Below, piece by piece: positions 8,192 through 16,948 of a stretch of 64,000 bases of DNA. A model generated the notes under the pieces. That model ran no database searches, was not told the origin of the DNA, and saw nothing but the letters and a program-made list of their open reading frames with translations. The stretch is from Collimonas sp. OK307 (lineage in GTDB: Bacteria > Pseudomonadota > Gammaproteobacteria > Burkholderiales > Burkholderiaceae_D), in assembly GCF_900113705.1 (NCBI RefSeq), contig NZ_FOQI01000002.1, positions 248,001 through 312,000 of the forward strand. The letters run 5' to 3'. Position 1 is the first letter of the stretch. Each line of letters begins with the position of its first letter. The position numbers were made by a program, and so were the translations under genes.

Positions 8192-9789
8192 AGCACTGTC
8201 CTCAAGGTATCCGCGATGCGTAAAGACAGCGCCGCAATCGTCAAGGTGCAATTCACCGTGCCAGCCACCGGCATCACCGAACCGCTGGCGATAAAAAGGT
8301 TTTCGTGATCATGTGAACGGCAATGGGCATCGACCACCGAGTCACGCGGATCACCGCCCATGATGGTGGCGCCCATGATGTGGTTGTTGGGAGCGAAATC
8401 GTCATCGAACTTGATTTCCGTGCCGCCGAACATGGCAGCGATGCTGGCATAGGCCTGGTGCGTCAACACTGCGCTTTTCTTGACGTAATCGTTGATCGAA
8501 TAGGTAATTTCCGGCTGCGGAATGCCGAGCGCATCGCGTTTTTCCGTGCTGGGCCGTATGCGGTTTTCCGGATCCGGCAAGATATCGTGGAAGCTGTTGA
8601 TATTTACGGTACGCGCGGCGCGGCGGCGGATTTCCTGATTCAGTTTGATACCGACCAGACCGTCTTTCAGGGCCGTCTGGGCAGCATGGTTGGTTTGCGC
8701 CATATTATTCAAATGCAGCTTCTTGGCCGCATATTCGGCGCGGAAAGCACCGTCGCGCATATCGACGATGGAAGTCATTTCTATCGGACCGCGCCCCGGC
8801 CACAGGTCTTCATTGGCGAGGAAGGTAACGCCGGTGCCGGGATGATCCATCAGGTTGCGGCCAACCTGGTCTGAACTGTTGCCTACACCGTTGCCATGCT
8901 TGTCGTCGGTGGACATCAGCATCAGTTTAGGAATCTCGATACCGTTCGCGGCCAGCACGAAATACTTGCCGGTGACTCTATGGGTGACGCCCTCCGGATC
9001 TTTGTAATGCACGGCACTGATGCGTTCCTTGGCGTCGACTTCTATCCGGTAAACCACGGCGTCGGCCAGAACCTTGGCTCCGGCCTTTTCAGCTTTCTCG
9101 ACGTGGATGATGCCGCTATACATGGCAGCGATCGGACAGATCGGCATGCAATTGTTGTTACCGCAGCAGTTGGGACGCTGATCGTAGGCGCGGCTGTTGC
9201 GCGCCACCGGCTCCGACACGACTTTGTGGCCGTTGCCGTTGACCACGGCGCTGAAGCGCTGGTCGTTCCAGGATAGCGGCAGGTGATCCATCGGATAAGG
9301 TTGCTTGCGCGGCGAGCCGAGATCGGTGCCGTCGTTGGGGCCGGATACGCCCAGTTCGACTTCAGCCCGATAGTAATATGGCTCCAGTTCATCGTAGCTG
9401 ATGGGCCAGTCGCGGCCGACGCCGTATAGCGTTTTCATCTTGAAATCGTTCGGCAGGAAGCGCCAGGCGGCAGCGGCCCAGTGCCAGGTGGTGCCACCCA
9501 CCGCTCTGATGTATTGCGAATTGTATTTATGCGTACCCTTGAGAATCAGGTAGTTATTTTCCGGCGTGTACTCGGGATGCGGTGCGTATTTGGTGGACGG
9601 GTAGGGCACCATGAAATCGTCTTTGCTCGGCGTATTTCGATAATTTTCGACGATGCGCCAGCGTTCCAGCCGCGGCCCCGCTTCCAGTACCAGTACCGAA
9701 GCGCCGGACAAGGCCAGTTGATGCGCCACCAAGGCGCCGGCAACGCCGGAACCGACAATCACGACATCCGCAGATAAGTTGTCAGCCAT
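8188..9789 (-). CDS. GMC-type FAD dehydrogenase, catalytic subunit (gluconate/glucose dehydrogenase-like)
   Basis: A 533-residue flavoprotein that oxidises a sugar or sugar acid in the periplasm. The FAD-binding motif VVIVGSGVAGALVA is at the N-terminus. A cysteine cluster NCCGNNNCMPIC (C-C-x4-C-x3-C) matches the [3Fe-4S] site known in FAD-glucose dehydrogenase and fructose dehydrogenase relatives. The C-terminal GMC region carries NHIMG and the VNCTLTIAA stretch. Start 9789 is two bases after the small-subunit stop. There is no signal of its own; export is probably with the Tat-bearing small subunit. Substrate unknown. Confidence 0.88.
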   Translation of the reverse strand: MADNLSADVVIVGSGVAGALVAHQLALSGASVLVLEAGPRLERWRIVENYRNTPSKDDFMVPYPSTKYAPHPEYTPENNYLILKGTHKYNSQYIRAVGGTTWHWAAAAWRFLPNDFKMKTLYGVGRDWPISYDELEPYYYRAEVELGVSGPNDGTDLGSPRKQPYPMDHLPLSWNDQRFSAVVNGNGHKVVSEPVARNSRAYDQRPNCCGNNNCMPICPIAAMYSGIIHVEKAEKAGAKVLADAVVYRIEVDAKERISAVHYKDPEGVTHRVTGKYFVLAANGIEIPKLMLMSTDDKHGNGVGNSSDQVGRNLMDHPGTGVTFLANEDLWPGRGPIEMTSIVDMRDGAFRAEYAAKKLHLNNMAQTNHAAQTALKDGLVGIKLNQEIRRRAARTVNINSFHDILPDPENRIRPSTEKRDALGIPQPEITYSINDYVKKSAVLTHQAYASIAAMFGGTEIKFDDDFAPNNHIMGATIMGGDPRDSVVDAHCRSHDHENLFIASGSVMPVAGTVNCTLTIAALSLRIADTLRTVL

Positions 9790-9791
9790 AC

Positions 9792-10442
9792 TCAAACCCT
9801 CGCTTTCAAGACTGCCGGTTGGGTAATCCAGTAGCCGGGGGCGGCACGGCAATAGGTCGGCACCACGACGGCATCGCGCACCTGGTCGAACATCAATGCC
9901 TGCTCGAAGGCGATCACCTTGGGGCCGCCGCTACCGCTAGTTATGCCACCGTCACCGACCACGCCCAGGTACCAGGCGCTGATAATCCGGTGCAAGACCA
10001 GCGATAGCGCACTATCGTTGCCGACTGCGGCAGCCAGGTTATCGACATCCTTGATTTGATGTTCAAGGCTGTACTGCCACAACGCTGCGGCCTGTTTCTC
10101 AAACTCGATCGCTTGCGCGCTCAATGCGCTATACATTCTTGCGCCGATGCGCGGGTTGAGTTTCGGCGCGCCGGTCAGCAATGCCGACAAGGCCATGAAA
10201 TCAGTATGTTGCTGGTTGCTTGCGCTGGGAGGGGAACTGGTAGAACTGGAGGCGGTGGAGGCAGGAGCGACGGTCTGGGCTGAAGCCTGCCGCAGCCAGT
10301 ACGGGATGCTCATCGTCGCGAAACTGACGCCTCCCAACAGCAAGAGGCCGCGCCTGCCAGCGGAAAATGCGCTGCTGCCGGTGGCTGCTGTGATGGGCTG
10401 GTCGCTTGATCGCTCGTCTGCAACTGATGGACGTTGCTTCAT
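9792..10442 (-). CDS. Small (gamma) subunit of FAD sugar dehydrogenase, Tat-exported
   Basis: A 216-residue protein of the gluconate 2-dehydrogenase subunit 3 type. It has a twin-arginine signal (AGRRGLLLLGG, then a hydrophobic stretch ending near RQASAQ) that would carry the folded flavoprotein across the membrane. The ATG at 10442 is preceded by AAAGGA. It is first of the three-gene operon in the order gamma, catalytic, cytochrome, the same order as the well-known FAD-glucose dehydrogenase complex. Only 42 bp separate its start from the inverted-repeat element at 10485-10716, so the promoter may lie in or beyond that element. Confidence 0.83.
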   Translation of the reverse strand: MKQRPSVADERSSDQPITAATGSSAFSAGRRGLLLLGGVSFATMSIPYWLRQASAQTVAPASTASSSTSSPPSASNQQHTDFMALSALLTGAPKLNPRIGARMYSALSAQAIEFEKQAAALWQYSLEHQIKDVDNLAAAVGNDSALSLVLHRIISAWYLGVVGDGGITSGSGGPKVIAFEQALMFDQVRDAVVVPTYCRAAPGYWITQPAVLKARV

Positions 10443-10484
10443 ATGGCTAGTCCTTTCTACCTTGGAGGGTTGCTTGATTATACA

Positions 10485-10716
10485 AGAACTCATTTCATCT
10501 ATATCCGTGAGATGCGTTCTTGCCAGAAGAGGCGCTGGCAAGGAGTGCAACGCGGCCAGCGCCTCTTCTGGCAAGAACCCTTCGGGAACGGGCTATTTGG
10601 GCGTATTGCTGCGTTGCGCCGCTTGCCAAGGGAACCACCCTTGGCTGCGCGACGCGCCTTGCACTACCTCCCAAATAGCCGCGTTCGCACTCACGGATAT
10701 AGATGAAATGAGTTCT
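10485..10716. mobile_element. 232-bp MITE-like element with 27-bp terminal inverted repeats
   Basis: The ends 10485-10511 and 10690-10716 are perfect 27-bp inverted repeats (start AGAACTCATTTCATCTATAT). Inside are a 22-bp stem (TTCTTGCCAGAAGAGGCGCT.. with its complement) and an 11-bp stem (GGCTATTTGGG / CCCAAATAGCC) enclosing CCAAGGG..CCCTTGG. No coding capacity is seen. It fills most of the gap between the dehydrogenase operon and the next gene. No second copy occurs in this window. Confidence 0.75.
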
Positions 10717-10825
10717 AGGTAAGCAAATCGATGTTGCGCCTTTTGCCTATCCTATGAAAACGCGGCACAGCGGCTACACTGGTAACATTTGCCTTAGGCG
10801 TGCACTTTTTTAAGAATTCCGACTC

Positions 10826-11578
10826 ATGAAACCCATCGCTCCCGGCACCGTTATTTTTCACCGCTTTCGCGGCTACGGCGTAATCACTTCGGTTAACCTG
10901 TTAACCGGCTGGATAGCTGCGCGTTTCGGCAGTGAGAAGCGGACGCTGGATTTGAATCTGTCTTCCGACGAAGTGCAGCACGCAGATGGCGAACCCATCA
11001 TGTTCCGTCACGCACCGCCAGACCGTATGCCGCATGCGCGCCTGATGGCGCTGGTGCGCGAATTGCATCGCGCCGGCTATCAACGGCTGTATCTGTACAG
11101 CTGGCCCAAACCGTCCGGCCTGCACTGGCGCTGGCATCTGTTTTGCGGACGCCGCAGCTGGATGGAACGCCCCCGGCGCGAAGGCTGGTACGGCTCTGGC
11201 GCCGATTACAATTTCAACCCGATCCTGGGCTGGGGCGACCAGCCCGGCGCTTCGATACCGGAACTGGCAAGCGCACTGGCGCAATTCGATCCGCACGGCC
11301 TGGCGCAGGCATTGGGAAACGATGAGGACCATAGCAACTGGTTTGCCAAGGTGTGCGATGCCTTGCTGCCGGATTATGCCTTCAGCCTGGGCTGGAGCGA
11401 AGGCGTCATGCCGCATCACTTGCCGGTGATCCCGGTGCGCAAGAACGTGCCTGAATATAGCGGCCCGCCGTTGCCGTGGCCACCGGGCTGGAAGACCATG
11501 TGGCATGACACAACGCTGGCCGCGCCGGCAGCCCGGCTGAACAAGTTGATTCTGCCTAGCGGCGCCGACGACGACTGA
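10826..11578 (+). CDS. Hypothetical protein, SH3-like N-terminus
   Basis: A 250-residue soluble protein with no signal peptide, not recognised. Residues 1-50 (GTVIFHRFRGYGVITSVN..ARFGSEKRTLDL) read like a small beta-barrel of the CarD/SH3 kind. The middle is rich in Trp, Tyr and Arg (YSWPKPSGLHWRWHLFCGRRSWMER) and the C-terminus is proline-rich (PPLPWPPGW). The codon use is like its neighbours, and a long antisense frame over it is not credible. It stands alone, with the inverted-repeat element upstream and a REP-like element directly downstream. Confidence 0.7.
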   Translation: MKPIAPGTVIFHRFRGYGVITSVNLLTGWIAARFGSEKRTLDLNLSSDEVQHADGEPIMFRHAPPDRMPHARLMALVRELHRAGYQRLYLYSWPKPSGLHWRWHLFCGRRSWMERPRREGWYGSGADYNFNPILGWGDQPGASIPELASALAQFDPHGLAQALGNDEDHSNWFAKVCDALLPDYAFSLGWSEGVMPHHLPVIPVRKNVPEYSGPPLPWPPGWKTMWHDTTLAAPAARLNKLILPSGADDD

Positions 11579-11580
11579 TC

Positions 11581-11643
11581 TTTTTTTACCCACGCGATGA
11601 TGTGCAATGCGCGTCCGCGTGGGCATTCATGCCCACCCTACAA
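11581..11643. repeat. REP-like intergenic palindromic element, copy 2
   Basis: TTTTTTTACCCACGCG at the left, then GCGTCCGCGTGGGCATTCA and TGCCCACCCTACA. The right half is identical to 5017-5044. It lies between two convergent genes, and its CTA supplies the TAG stop of the leftward gene. Confidence 0.7.
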
Positions 11644-12624
11644 CAACGCGTCCGGATTCAGGACATTCTTCGGTGTGCCGTTGGCGAACTCCACAACGTT
11701 CTGGAATGCGGCGCGGAAGTACAGCTCGTAGCTGTCTTTTTCGACATAGCCCAGATGCGGAGTAGCCAGCACGTTCTCCATCCGCAACAGCGGAGAGTCC
11801 GGCGCCAATGGCTCGGTTTCGTACACATCCAGCGCGGCATACCCGGGTCGGCCTTGTTGCAGGGCCGGCAGCAATGCACCATCGGCTACCAGTTCGGCAC
11901 GGCTAGTGTTGACGAAAATGGCGGTGGGTTTCATCAAAGCCAAATCGGCCGCCTCGACGATACCGCGAGTTGCGTCATTCAAGCGCAGATGCAGCGTCAA
12001 CACATCAGCTTCGGCAAAGAACTGTTGTTTCGACTCTGCGGCCAGATAACCATCCTTTAACGCCGTAGCGCGGCTCGCCTCCCGGCCCCAGACCAGCACG
12101 CGCATGCCGAACGCCTTACCGTACGCTGCAATCATGCGGCCGATTTTTCCATAACCCCAGATCGCCAGCGTCCGTCCCTTGAGCACGGTACCCAGCACAT
12201 TGTTTTGCGGCGTCGCCGAGACCGATTGCCATTGTCCCTGCTGCAGATTACTGACATAACGCGGAATGCGGCGGCTGGCCGCCATGATCAGGGCCCAGGT
12301 CAGTTCGGCGGGCGCGGTCGGATCGCCGACACCTTCGACGATGGCGATACCGCAATCGGTGGCCGCCTCGACGTCGATATGGCCGCTGACTTTCCCGGTC
12401 TGGGATATCAATTTCAGCTTAGGCAATTTTTGCAGCAGCGTTTTGGAAAAACTGCTGCGCTCGCGGATCAATACCAGCGCATCGAAACCGGCCAGGCGAA
12501 TTGCCAGTTGGCCAACGCCGCGCGCGGAATTGTTGAACACTTTGACTTCGTGGCCATCCAACATCTTGAAACAGTCGAGATGGCGGACACAGTCTTGATA
12601 ATCATCCAGTATGGCAATTTTCAT
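11638..12624 (-). CDS. D-2-hydroxyacid dehydrogenase family protein
   Basis: A 328-residue NAD(P)-dependent enzyme of the phosphoglycerate/lactate dehydrogenase superfamily. The nucleotide-binding loop is WGYGKIGR in the central Rossmann domain. The catalytic Arg (NTSRAEL), Glu (DVYETEPL) and His (ATPHLGY) are all present. Its length is that of simple hydroxyacid dehydrogenases; it lacks the ACT domain of SerA. The natural substrate cannot be told from sequence. It is divergent from pckG and shares the 410-bp region between them. The stop lies inside a REP-like repeat. Confidence 0.85.
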   Translation of the reverse strand: MKIAILDDYQDCVRHLDCFKMLDGHEVKVFNNSARGVGQLAIRLAGFDALVLIRERSSFSKTLLQKLPKLKLISQTGKVSGHIDVEAATDCGIAIVEGVGDPTAPAELTWALIMAASRRIPRYVSNLQQGQWQSVSATPQNNVLGTVLKGRTLAIWGYGKIGRMIAAYGKAFGMRVLVWGREASRATALKDGYLAAESKQQFFAEADVLTLHLRLNDATRGIVEAADLALMKPTAIFVNTSRAELVADGALLPALQQGRPGYAALDVYETEPLAPDSPLLRMENVLATPHLGYVEKDSYELYFRAAFQNVVEFANGTPKNVLNPDALL

Positions 12625-13034
12625 AGGAGTTTTTTGGCATTAAAATTGCATAAAAAGAAAGAAAAACGGCCGCCACGTAATAAAGCAACAGCTTCCGGAA
12701 AACGGGAAATACCTTACTACAATAGTTGGTCATTTTCACTACAAATGAGGTGTACAATCGGCCCACTTTTTCCGGGATAGCGGCTACTTCCCTGATAAAA
12801 CGGGCAACATCGCTCAATAGGTGTGCGGCCTGCTGCACTGAAAAAATTGCAGTTAGACCCGCAGTAAAACCAACGCGATGTTTGTTCGCCGACAAATGAT
12901 ACCGCTAACTAATCAGATCGCCCGCAACAAGCGCACCAGAATTCAGCCAGCCGACATGGCAAATCAGTCGACGTTAGTTGACTACCGGCAGCTGGCAAAA
13001 AAGATTTCTTTATTGGTATTGGAGGTAGTTTTTC
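12625..13034. promoter_or_regulatory. Divergent intergenic region between hydroxyacid dehydrogenase and pckG
   Basis: This is 410 bp without a credible gene. The pckG side ends with GGAGG about 10 bases before the ATG. The dehydrogenase side is rich in A/T near 12640-12740. No operator palindrome was recognised. Confidence 0.5.
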
Positions 13035-14906
13035 ATGAATCAACCACGCATGGGTGGCATCGCCACAATCAATGCTCCGGCATATGTCAAACAGCAAAAG
13101 CTGATCAACTGGGTAGCCGAAGTTGCGGCCCTGACCAAGCCTGATCAAATCTATTGGTGCGATGGTTCGCAGGCTGAATACGATCGCCTGTGCAGCGAAA
13201 TGGTCGCCGCCGGCACCATGAAGAAGCTGAACCAGGAAAAACGTCCTGACAGCTATCTGGCATGCTCCGATCCGTCGGACGTGGCACGGGTCGAAGACCG
13301 CACCTTCATTTGCTCGGCCAACAAGGAAGACGCCGGCCCGACCAACAACTGGACCGACCCGGCCGAAATGCGCAATACGCTGCATGGTTTGTTCGACGGC
13401 TGCATGCAAGGCCGCACCATGTATGTCGTGCCGTTTTCGATGGGCCCGCTGGGTTCCCCGATTGCGCACATCGGCGTTGAACTGTCCGACTCTCCTTACG
13501 TCGCGGTCAACATGCGCATCATGACGCGCATGGGCAAAGCGGTGTACGACGTGCTCGGCAGCGACGGCGAGTTCGTACCTTGCGTGCACAGTGTCGGCGC
13601 GCCATTGGCAGCCGGCCAGAAGGACGTCGCCTGGCCGTGCAACCCGACCAAGTACATCGTCCACTATCCGGAAACCCGCGAAATCTGGTCTTACGGTTCC
13701 GGCTACGGCGGTAATGCATTGCTCGGCAAGAAATGTTTCGCCTTGCGCATCGCCTCGACCATGGGCCGCGATCAAGGCTGGCTGGCTGAACACATGTTGA
13801 TCCTGGGCGTCGAATCGCCGGCCGGCAAAAAGCACTATGTGGCAGCGGCTTTCCCTTCGGCTTGCGGCAAAACCAATTTCGCCATGCTGATTCCGCCAGT
13901 CGGTTTTGAAGGCTGGAAAGTCACCACCATCGGTGACGACATCGCCTGGATCAAACCGGGTGCCGATGGCCGCCTGTATGCGATCAATCCGGAAGCCGGC
14001 TATTTCGGCGTTGCGCCTGGCACCAATGACAAGACCAACCACAACTGCATGGCGTCAATGCGTGAAAACACGATCTTCACCAACGTCGCCCTGACCGATG
14101 ACGGCGATGTCTGGTGGGAAGGCATGACCAGCACCGCGCCAGAGCACCTGATCGACTGGCAGGGCAAGGACTGGACGCCTGCCATCGCCAAGGAAACCGG
14201 CGCCAAGGCAGCGCATCCGAATGCACGCTTTACCGTGGCGGCGACCCAGAATCCGGTGATCGATGCGGCTTGGGACGATCCGGCCGGCGTGCCGATTTCG
14301 TCCTTTATTTTCGGCGGCCGCCGCTCTACCACCGTGCCGCTGGTAACTGAAGCCCGTAACTGGGTTGAAGGCGTGTACATGGCTGCCACCATGGGTTCGG
14401 AAACTACCGCTGCGGCTGCCGGTCAGCAAGGTATCGTACGCCGCGATCCGTTCGCGATGCTGCCGTTCATCGGCTACAACATGAGCGACTATTTCCAGCA
14501 CTGGCTGACGCTGGGTGAAAAGCTGGCTGCCCAAGGCAAACAAAATGCCGTCGAGTTGCCAAAGATTTTCTGCGTCAACTGGTTCCGCACCGGCGCCGAC
14601 GGCAAATTCGTCTGGCCTGGCTTCGGCGACAACATGCGCGTACTGAAATGGATGCTGGACCGTCTTGAGGGCGAAAAGGCCGGCGGCGTTGAGCACTTGT
14701 TCGGCGTGACACCGCGCTATGCAGATCTGAGCTGGGAAGGTTTGAATTTCAGCGAAGAACAATTCGATCTCATCACTGCTATCGATAAAGCTGCCTGGAA
14801 AGCGGAAACCGCGTTGCATACAGAACTGTTTGACAAGCTGAAATATCACTTGCCGAAAGAATTGGCTGATGTGAAGCTGGCGCTGGAAAAACAGCTGGCC
14901 GACTGA
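13035..14906 (+). CDS. pckG: Phosphoenolpyruvate carboxykinase (GTP)
   Basis: A 623-residue cytosolic enzyme that converts oxaloacetate and GTP to PEP, CO2 and GDP at the start of gluconeogenesis. The PEPCK-specific P-loop FPSACGKTN is at residues 273-281, and the GTP-type Mn2+ and guanine-binding regions ([20 protein letters not shown]) follow. The length fits the GTP family (about 600-620) and not the ATP family (about 540). A GGAGG site precedes the ATG. A strong hairpin follows, so it is a single-gene unit. No malic enzyme or other gluconeogenic gene is adjacent. Confidence 0.96.
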   Translation: MNQPRMGGIATINAPAYVKQQKLINWVAEVAALTKPDQIYWCDGSQAEYDRLCSEMVAAGTMKKLNQEKRPDSYLACSDPSDVARVEDRTFICSANKEDAGPTNNWTDPAEMRNTLHGLFDGCMQGRTMYVVPFSMGPLGSPIAHIGVELSDSPYVAVNMRIMTRMGKAVYDVLGSDGEFVPCVHSVGAPLAAGQKDVAWPCNPTKYIVHYPETREIWSYGSGYGGNALLGKKCFALRIASTMGRDQGWLAEHMLILGVESPAGKKHYVAAAFPSACGKTNFAMLIPPVGFEGWKVTTIGDDIAWIKPGADGRLYAINPEAGYFGVAPGTNDKTNHNCMASMRENTIFTNVALTDDGDVWWEGMTSTAPEHLIDWQGKDWTPAIAKETGAKAAHPNARFTVAATQNPVIDAAWDDPAGVPISSFIFGGRRSTTVPLVTEARNWVEGVYMAATMGSETTAAAAGQQGIVRRDPFAMLPFIGYNMSDYFQHWLTLGEKLAAQGKQNAVELPKIFCVNWFRTGADGKFVWPGFGDNMRVLKWMLDRLEGEKAGGVEHLFGVTPRYADLSWEGLNFSEEQFDLITAIDKAAWKAETALHTELFDKLKYHLPKELADVKLALEKQLAD

Positions 14907-14961
14907 AGCTGTGGATAAAGTTGGTAACTGTCTCAGTTACCAGCTTTACCGCGTAACAAAC

Positions 14962-14997
14962 AAAAACGCCCGCAGCGTAAGCTAGCGGGCGTTTTTT
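14962..14997 (+). terminator. Rho-independent terminator of pckG
   Basis: AAAAACGCCCGC (14962-14973) pairs with GCGGGCGTTTTT (14985-14996), and an inner AGC/GCT closes a GTAA loop. It ends in six T. Confidence 0.9.
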
Positions 14998-15114
14998 ATA
15001 TCGCTCGACAGTCAAAAAAACCCCTGCCGACGGTTAGCCAGCAGGGTCAATCTTTCCATCGCGGGAAAGAGGAGACGTCAGAAATTCAATAGTGAAGATG
15101 GTGAAACCGGCTTA

Positions 15115-15228
15115 TTACAGGCCGTTCAGACCCATCCAGGCTGAAACGCGCGTTGCCACGGCACGCAGCCATTGCATCACTGCAAAAGTAGGGAAGCCGT
15201 CTTCGTCGTGATAGATGTATTGGTGCAT
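15115..15228 (-). CDS. 37-residue small protein, unknown
   Basis: Begins MHQYIYHDEDGFPTFAVMQW and ends in an Ala/Leu/Gly-rich tail ending NGL, with TAA TAA stops. The start is supported by a near-ideal AAGGAG six bases before the ATG. It begins 15 bp after the stop of the 105-residue gene, so the two form a small operon. The sequence has an acidic head and an amphipathic second half (VMQWLRAVATRVSAWMGL) that could be a short membrane-associated helix. Function unknown; it is too short for most gene callers. Confidence 0.6.
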   Translation of the reverse strand: MHQYIYHDEDGFPTFAVMQWLRAVATRVSAWMGLNGL

Positions 15229-15243
15229 AACAACTCCTTGTAG

Positions 15244-15561
15244 TTAATCGCGACCGGCAAGCAGTCGCAGTTCAGCTGCCAGGCTTGGCTGGCTGAGTGC
15301 ATGGTCGTTAGCCATGCGGCGTACTAATTGCTGCCCGTTGAACTTGCTGCGGGCAATCCGCTGGTCCAGCGATTTACGCGGCTTGATCAACATCAATGCA
15401 GCGCGCAAAACCCCCATCCAAAGCGGTTTGAAATACACCATCAAGGTCGCCAACGCTCCCAGGCCTAGCAATGGCCGCAACGCGGCTGCAGCAGCAGCGA
15501 GCAGCGCCGACGCGTCGAACAAAGCTATTTCAGCAGGCAGGGCAAAAGCGAATAAAGACAT
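15244..15561 (-). CDS. Hypothetical 105-residue membrane-associated protein
   Basis: The first 60 residues are strongly hydrophobic and Ala/Leu-rich (ALLAAAAAALRPLLGLGALATLMVYF), giving one or two membrane segments. The last 40 are basic and likely cytosolic (KPRKSLDQRIARSKFNGQQL). No known domain was recognised. The ATG at 15561 is preferred over an in-frame TTG at 15576, though its ribosome site is weak. A 37-residue gene with a strong ribosome site follows immediately, suggesting a two-gene unit of unknown role. Confidence 0.6.
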   Translation of the reverse strand: MSLFAFALPAEIALFDASALLAAAAAALRPLLGLGALATLMVYFKPLWMGVLRAALMLIKPRKSLDQRIARSKFNGQQLVRRMANDHALSQPSLAAELRLLAGRD

Positions 15562-15980
15562 ACGACTACTTTTCAATGATGGTTATGTTGATGTTGCATT
15601 GCAGTATATTCATTACTTAGTGAGCTATCCAATTCTGATTATGGATATCAGTTATGTACTAAACGAATAACGTTCGGTATCTGTCGAAAAATCCACCGTG
15701 CACACCAATTAGGCAATGCCTGTAAGATAAAGCCTGGCAAGGAGAAGTTGCCTTATTTTGGTTTCGTTTAGTTTCGCTTGGGCAACCATTTTAATTTTCA
15801 GACATAATCTCAGCTGATAGCCGCTTTATGTTGTTGTGCAATATTTTCACAAGACTTGAATTCTGTCATTGCGCTTTCATATAACAGATATAGAATCTGT
15901 GAATATTGCATTCAGGCCAAATTTTCCGGCCCCGTTTTCAGTAAAAATCCAGCCCAGAATAATTAACAATAGATCCGACC
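15562..15980. promoter_or_regulatory. Divergent AT-rich intergenic region upstream of LysR gene
   Basis: About 420 bp with no credible gene. It holds a short palindrome ACAGAT-ATAGA-ATCTGT at 15884-15900, about 80 bp before the LysR start, which could be the regulator's own site. No other structure was noticed. Confidence 0.45.
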
Positions 15981-16946
15981 ATGAGTTTTTTAACGCTTGA
16001 TTTAAATCTGCTGCGTGTCTTCGATGCCGTCATGACCGAGCAAAACCTGACGCGCGCCGCCAGCCGCCTGGCGATGACCCAGCCGGCAGTATCGAACGCC
16101 TTGAAACGATTACGCGATACGCTCAACGATGAGCTGCTGATTCGCACCGCCCACGGCGTCAAGCCGACCCAGCACGCCGAAGAATTGTGGCCGGTGGTAA
16201 GGCGCGCACTGACGGATCTGGAAACCGCGATCACGCCGGAAACTTTCGATGTCTCGCGCGCCCACACCACCTTCCAGATGGCGATGGCGGACGCTACCGC
16301 AGCGCTATGGCTGCCGGGGCTGGTACGCACGATCGAACGCGAAGCACCGCAACTGAATCTGCGCATGGTGCCGCTGACCACCCGCGATCCGCGCCAAATG
16401 CTGCTGCGTGGCGATGTCGACCTGGCGGTAGGCTTTTTCCCTGGCGTTGCAGCACAGCTGGCCGGCGGCCAGACTACCAGCGCCTCGCCGATCCATCATG
16501 AACGGCTCTACACCGGCGAATATGTGTGCGTGATGCACAAGAAGCATCCGCTGGCCAACCAAGTGCTGACCTTGGATAACTACTGCGCATCGCATCATTT
16601 GCTGGTGAGTTTTTCCGGCCGGGCGCATGGTTTGATCGATGAAACCCTGGCGGCGATGGGGCGCGAGCGGCGCATCCTGCTGACCGTCAATCAATTCTTC
16701 ACGGCCGGCCGCGTGGTTGCCAGTTCAGATCTGCTGACGGTCTTGCCGCGTCACCTGATTGGCGCGACCGGCATGACCGAAGAACTGGTGGCGCGCGAAC
16801 TGCCGTTCCCGACACCAGCGGTCCATGTCGATATGCTGTGGCACGAGCGCGATTCCCGCAATCCGGCGCACAAGTGGCTGCGCGCGCATTTGAGTGAAAC
16901 CGCCCACGAGAAATTCAGCCTGATCGATCCTGAGGATGAAGATTAA
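15981..16946 (+). CDS. LysR-family transcriptional regulator
   Basis: A 321-residue regulator. The N-terminal winged helix-turn-helix (LDLNLLRVFDAVMTEQNLTRAASRLAMTQPAVSNALKRLRD) is of the NodD/LeuO/aromatic subgroup, judged by the DLNLL opening and SNALKRLR recognition helix. The C-terminal effector domain follows. The gene converges with the gluconokinase gene (2-bp gap) and faces away from two small unknown genes, so its target is not obvious. The ribosome site is weak. Confidence 0.88.
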   Translation: MSFLTLDLNLLRVFDAVMTEQNLTRAASRLAMTQPAVSNALKRLRDTLNDELLIRTAHGVKPTQHAEELWPVVRRALTDLETAITPETFDVSRAHTTFQMAMADATAALWLPGLVRTIEREAPQLNLRMVPLTTRDPRQMLLRGDVDLAVGFFPGVAAQLAGGQTTSASPIHHERLYTGEYVCVMHKKHPLANQVLTLDNYCASHHLLVSFSGRAHGLIDETLAAMGRERRILLTVNQFFTAGRVVASSDLLTVLPRHLIGATGMTEELVARELPFPTPAVHVDMLWHERDSRNPAHKWLRAHLSETAHEKFSLIDPEDED

Positions 16947-16948
16947 AA

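Noticed and set aside
10485-10716. Inverted repeat as a simple transcription terminator
   Set aside because: Too long, with nested stems and perfect 27-bp ends; no T-run at either end.
12909-14042. 377-codon open frame on the minus strand opposite pckG
   Set aside because: It is a shadow of a highly conserved gene; no ribosome site and no recognisable domain.
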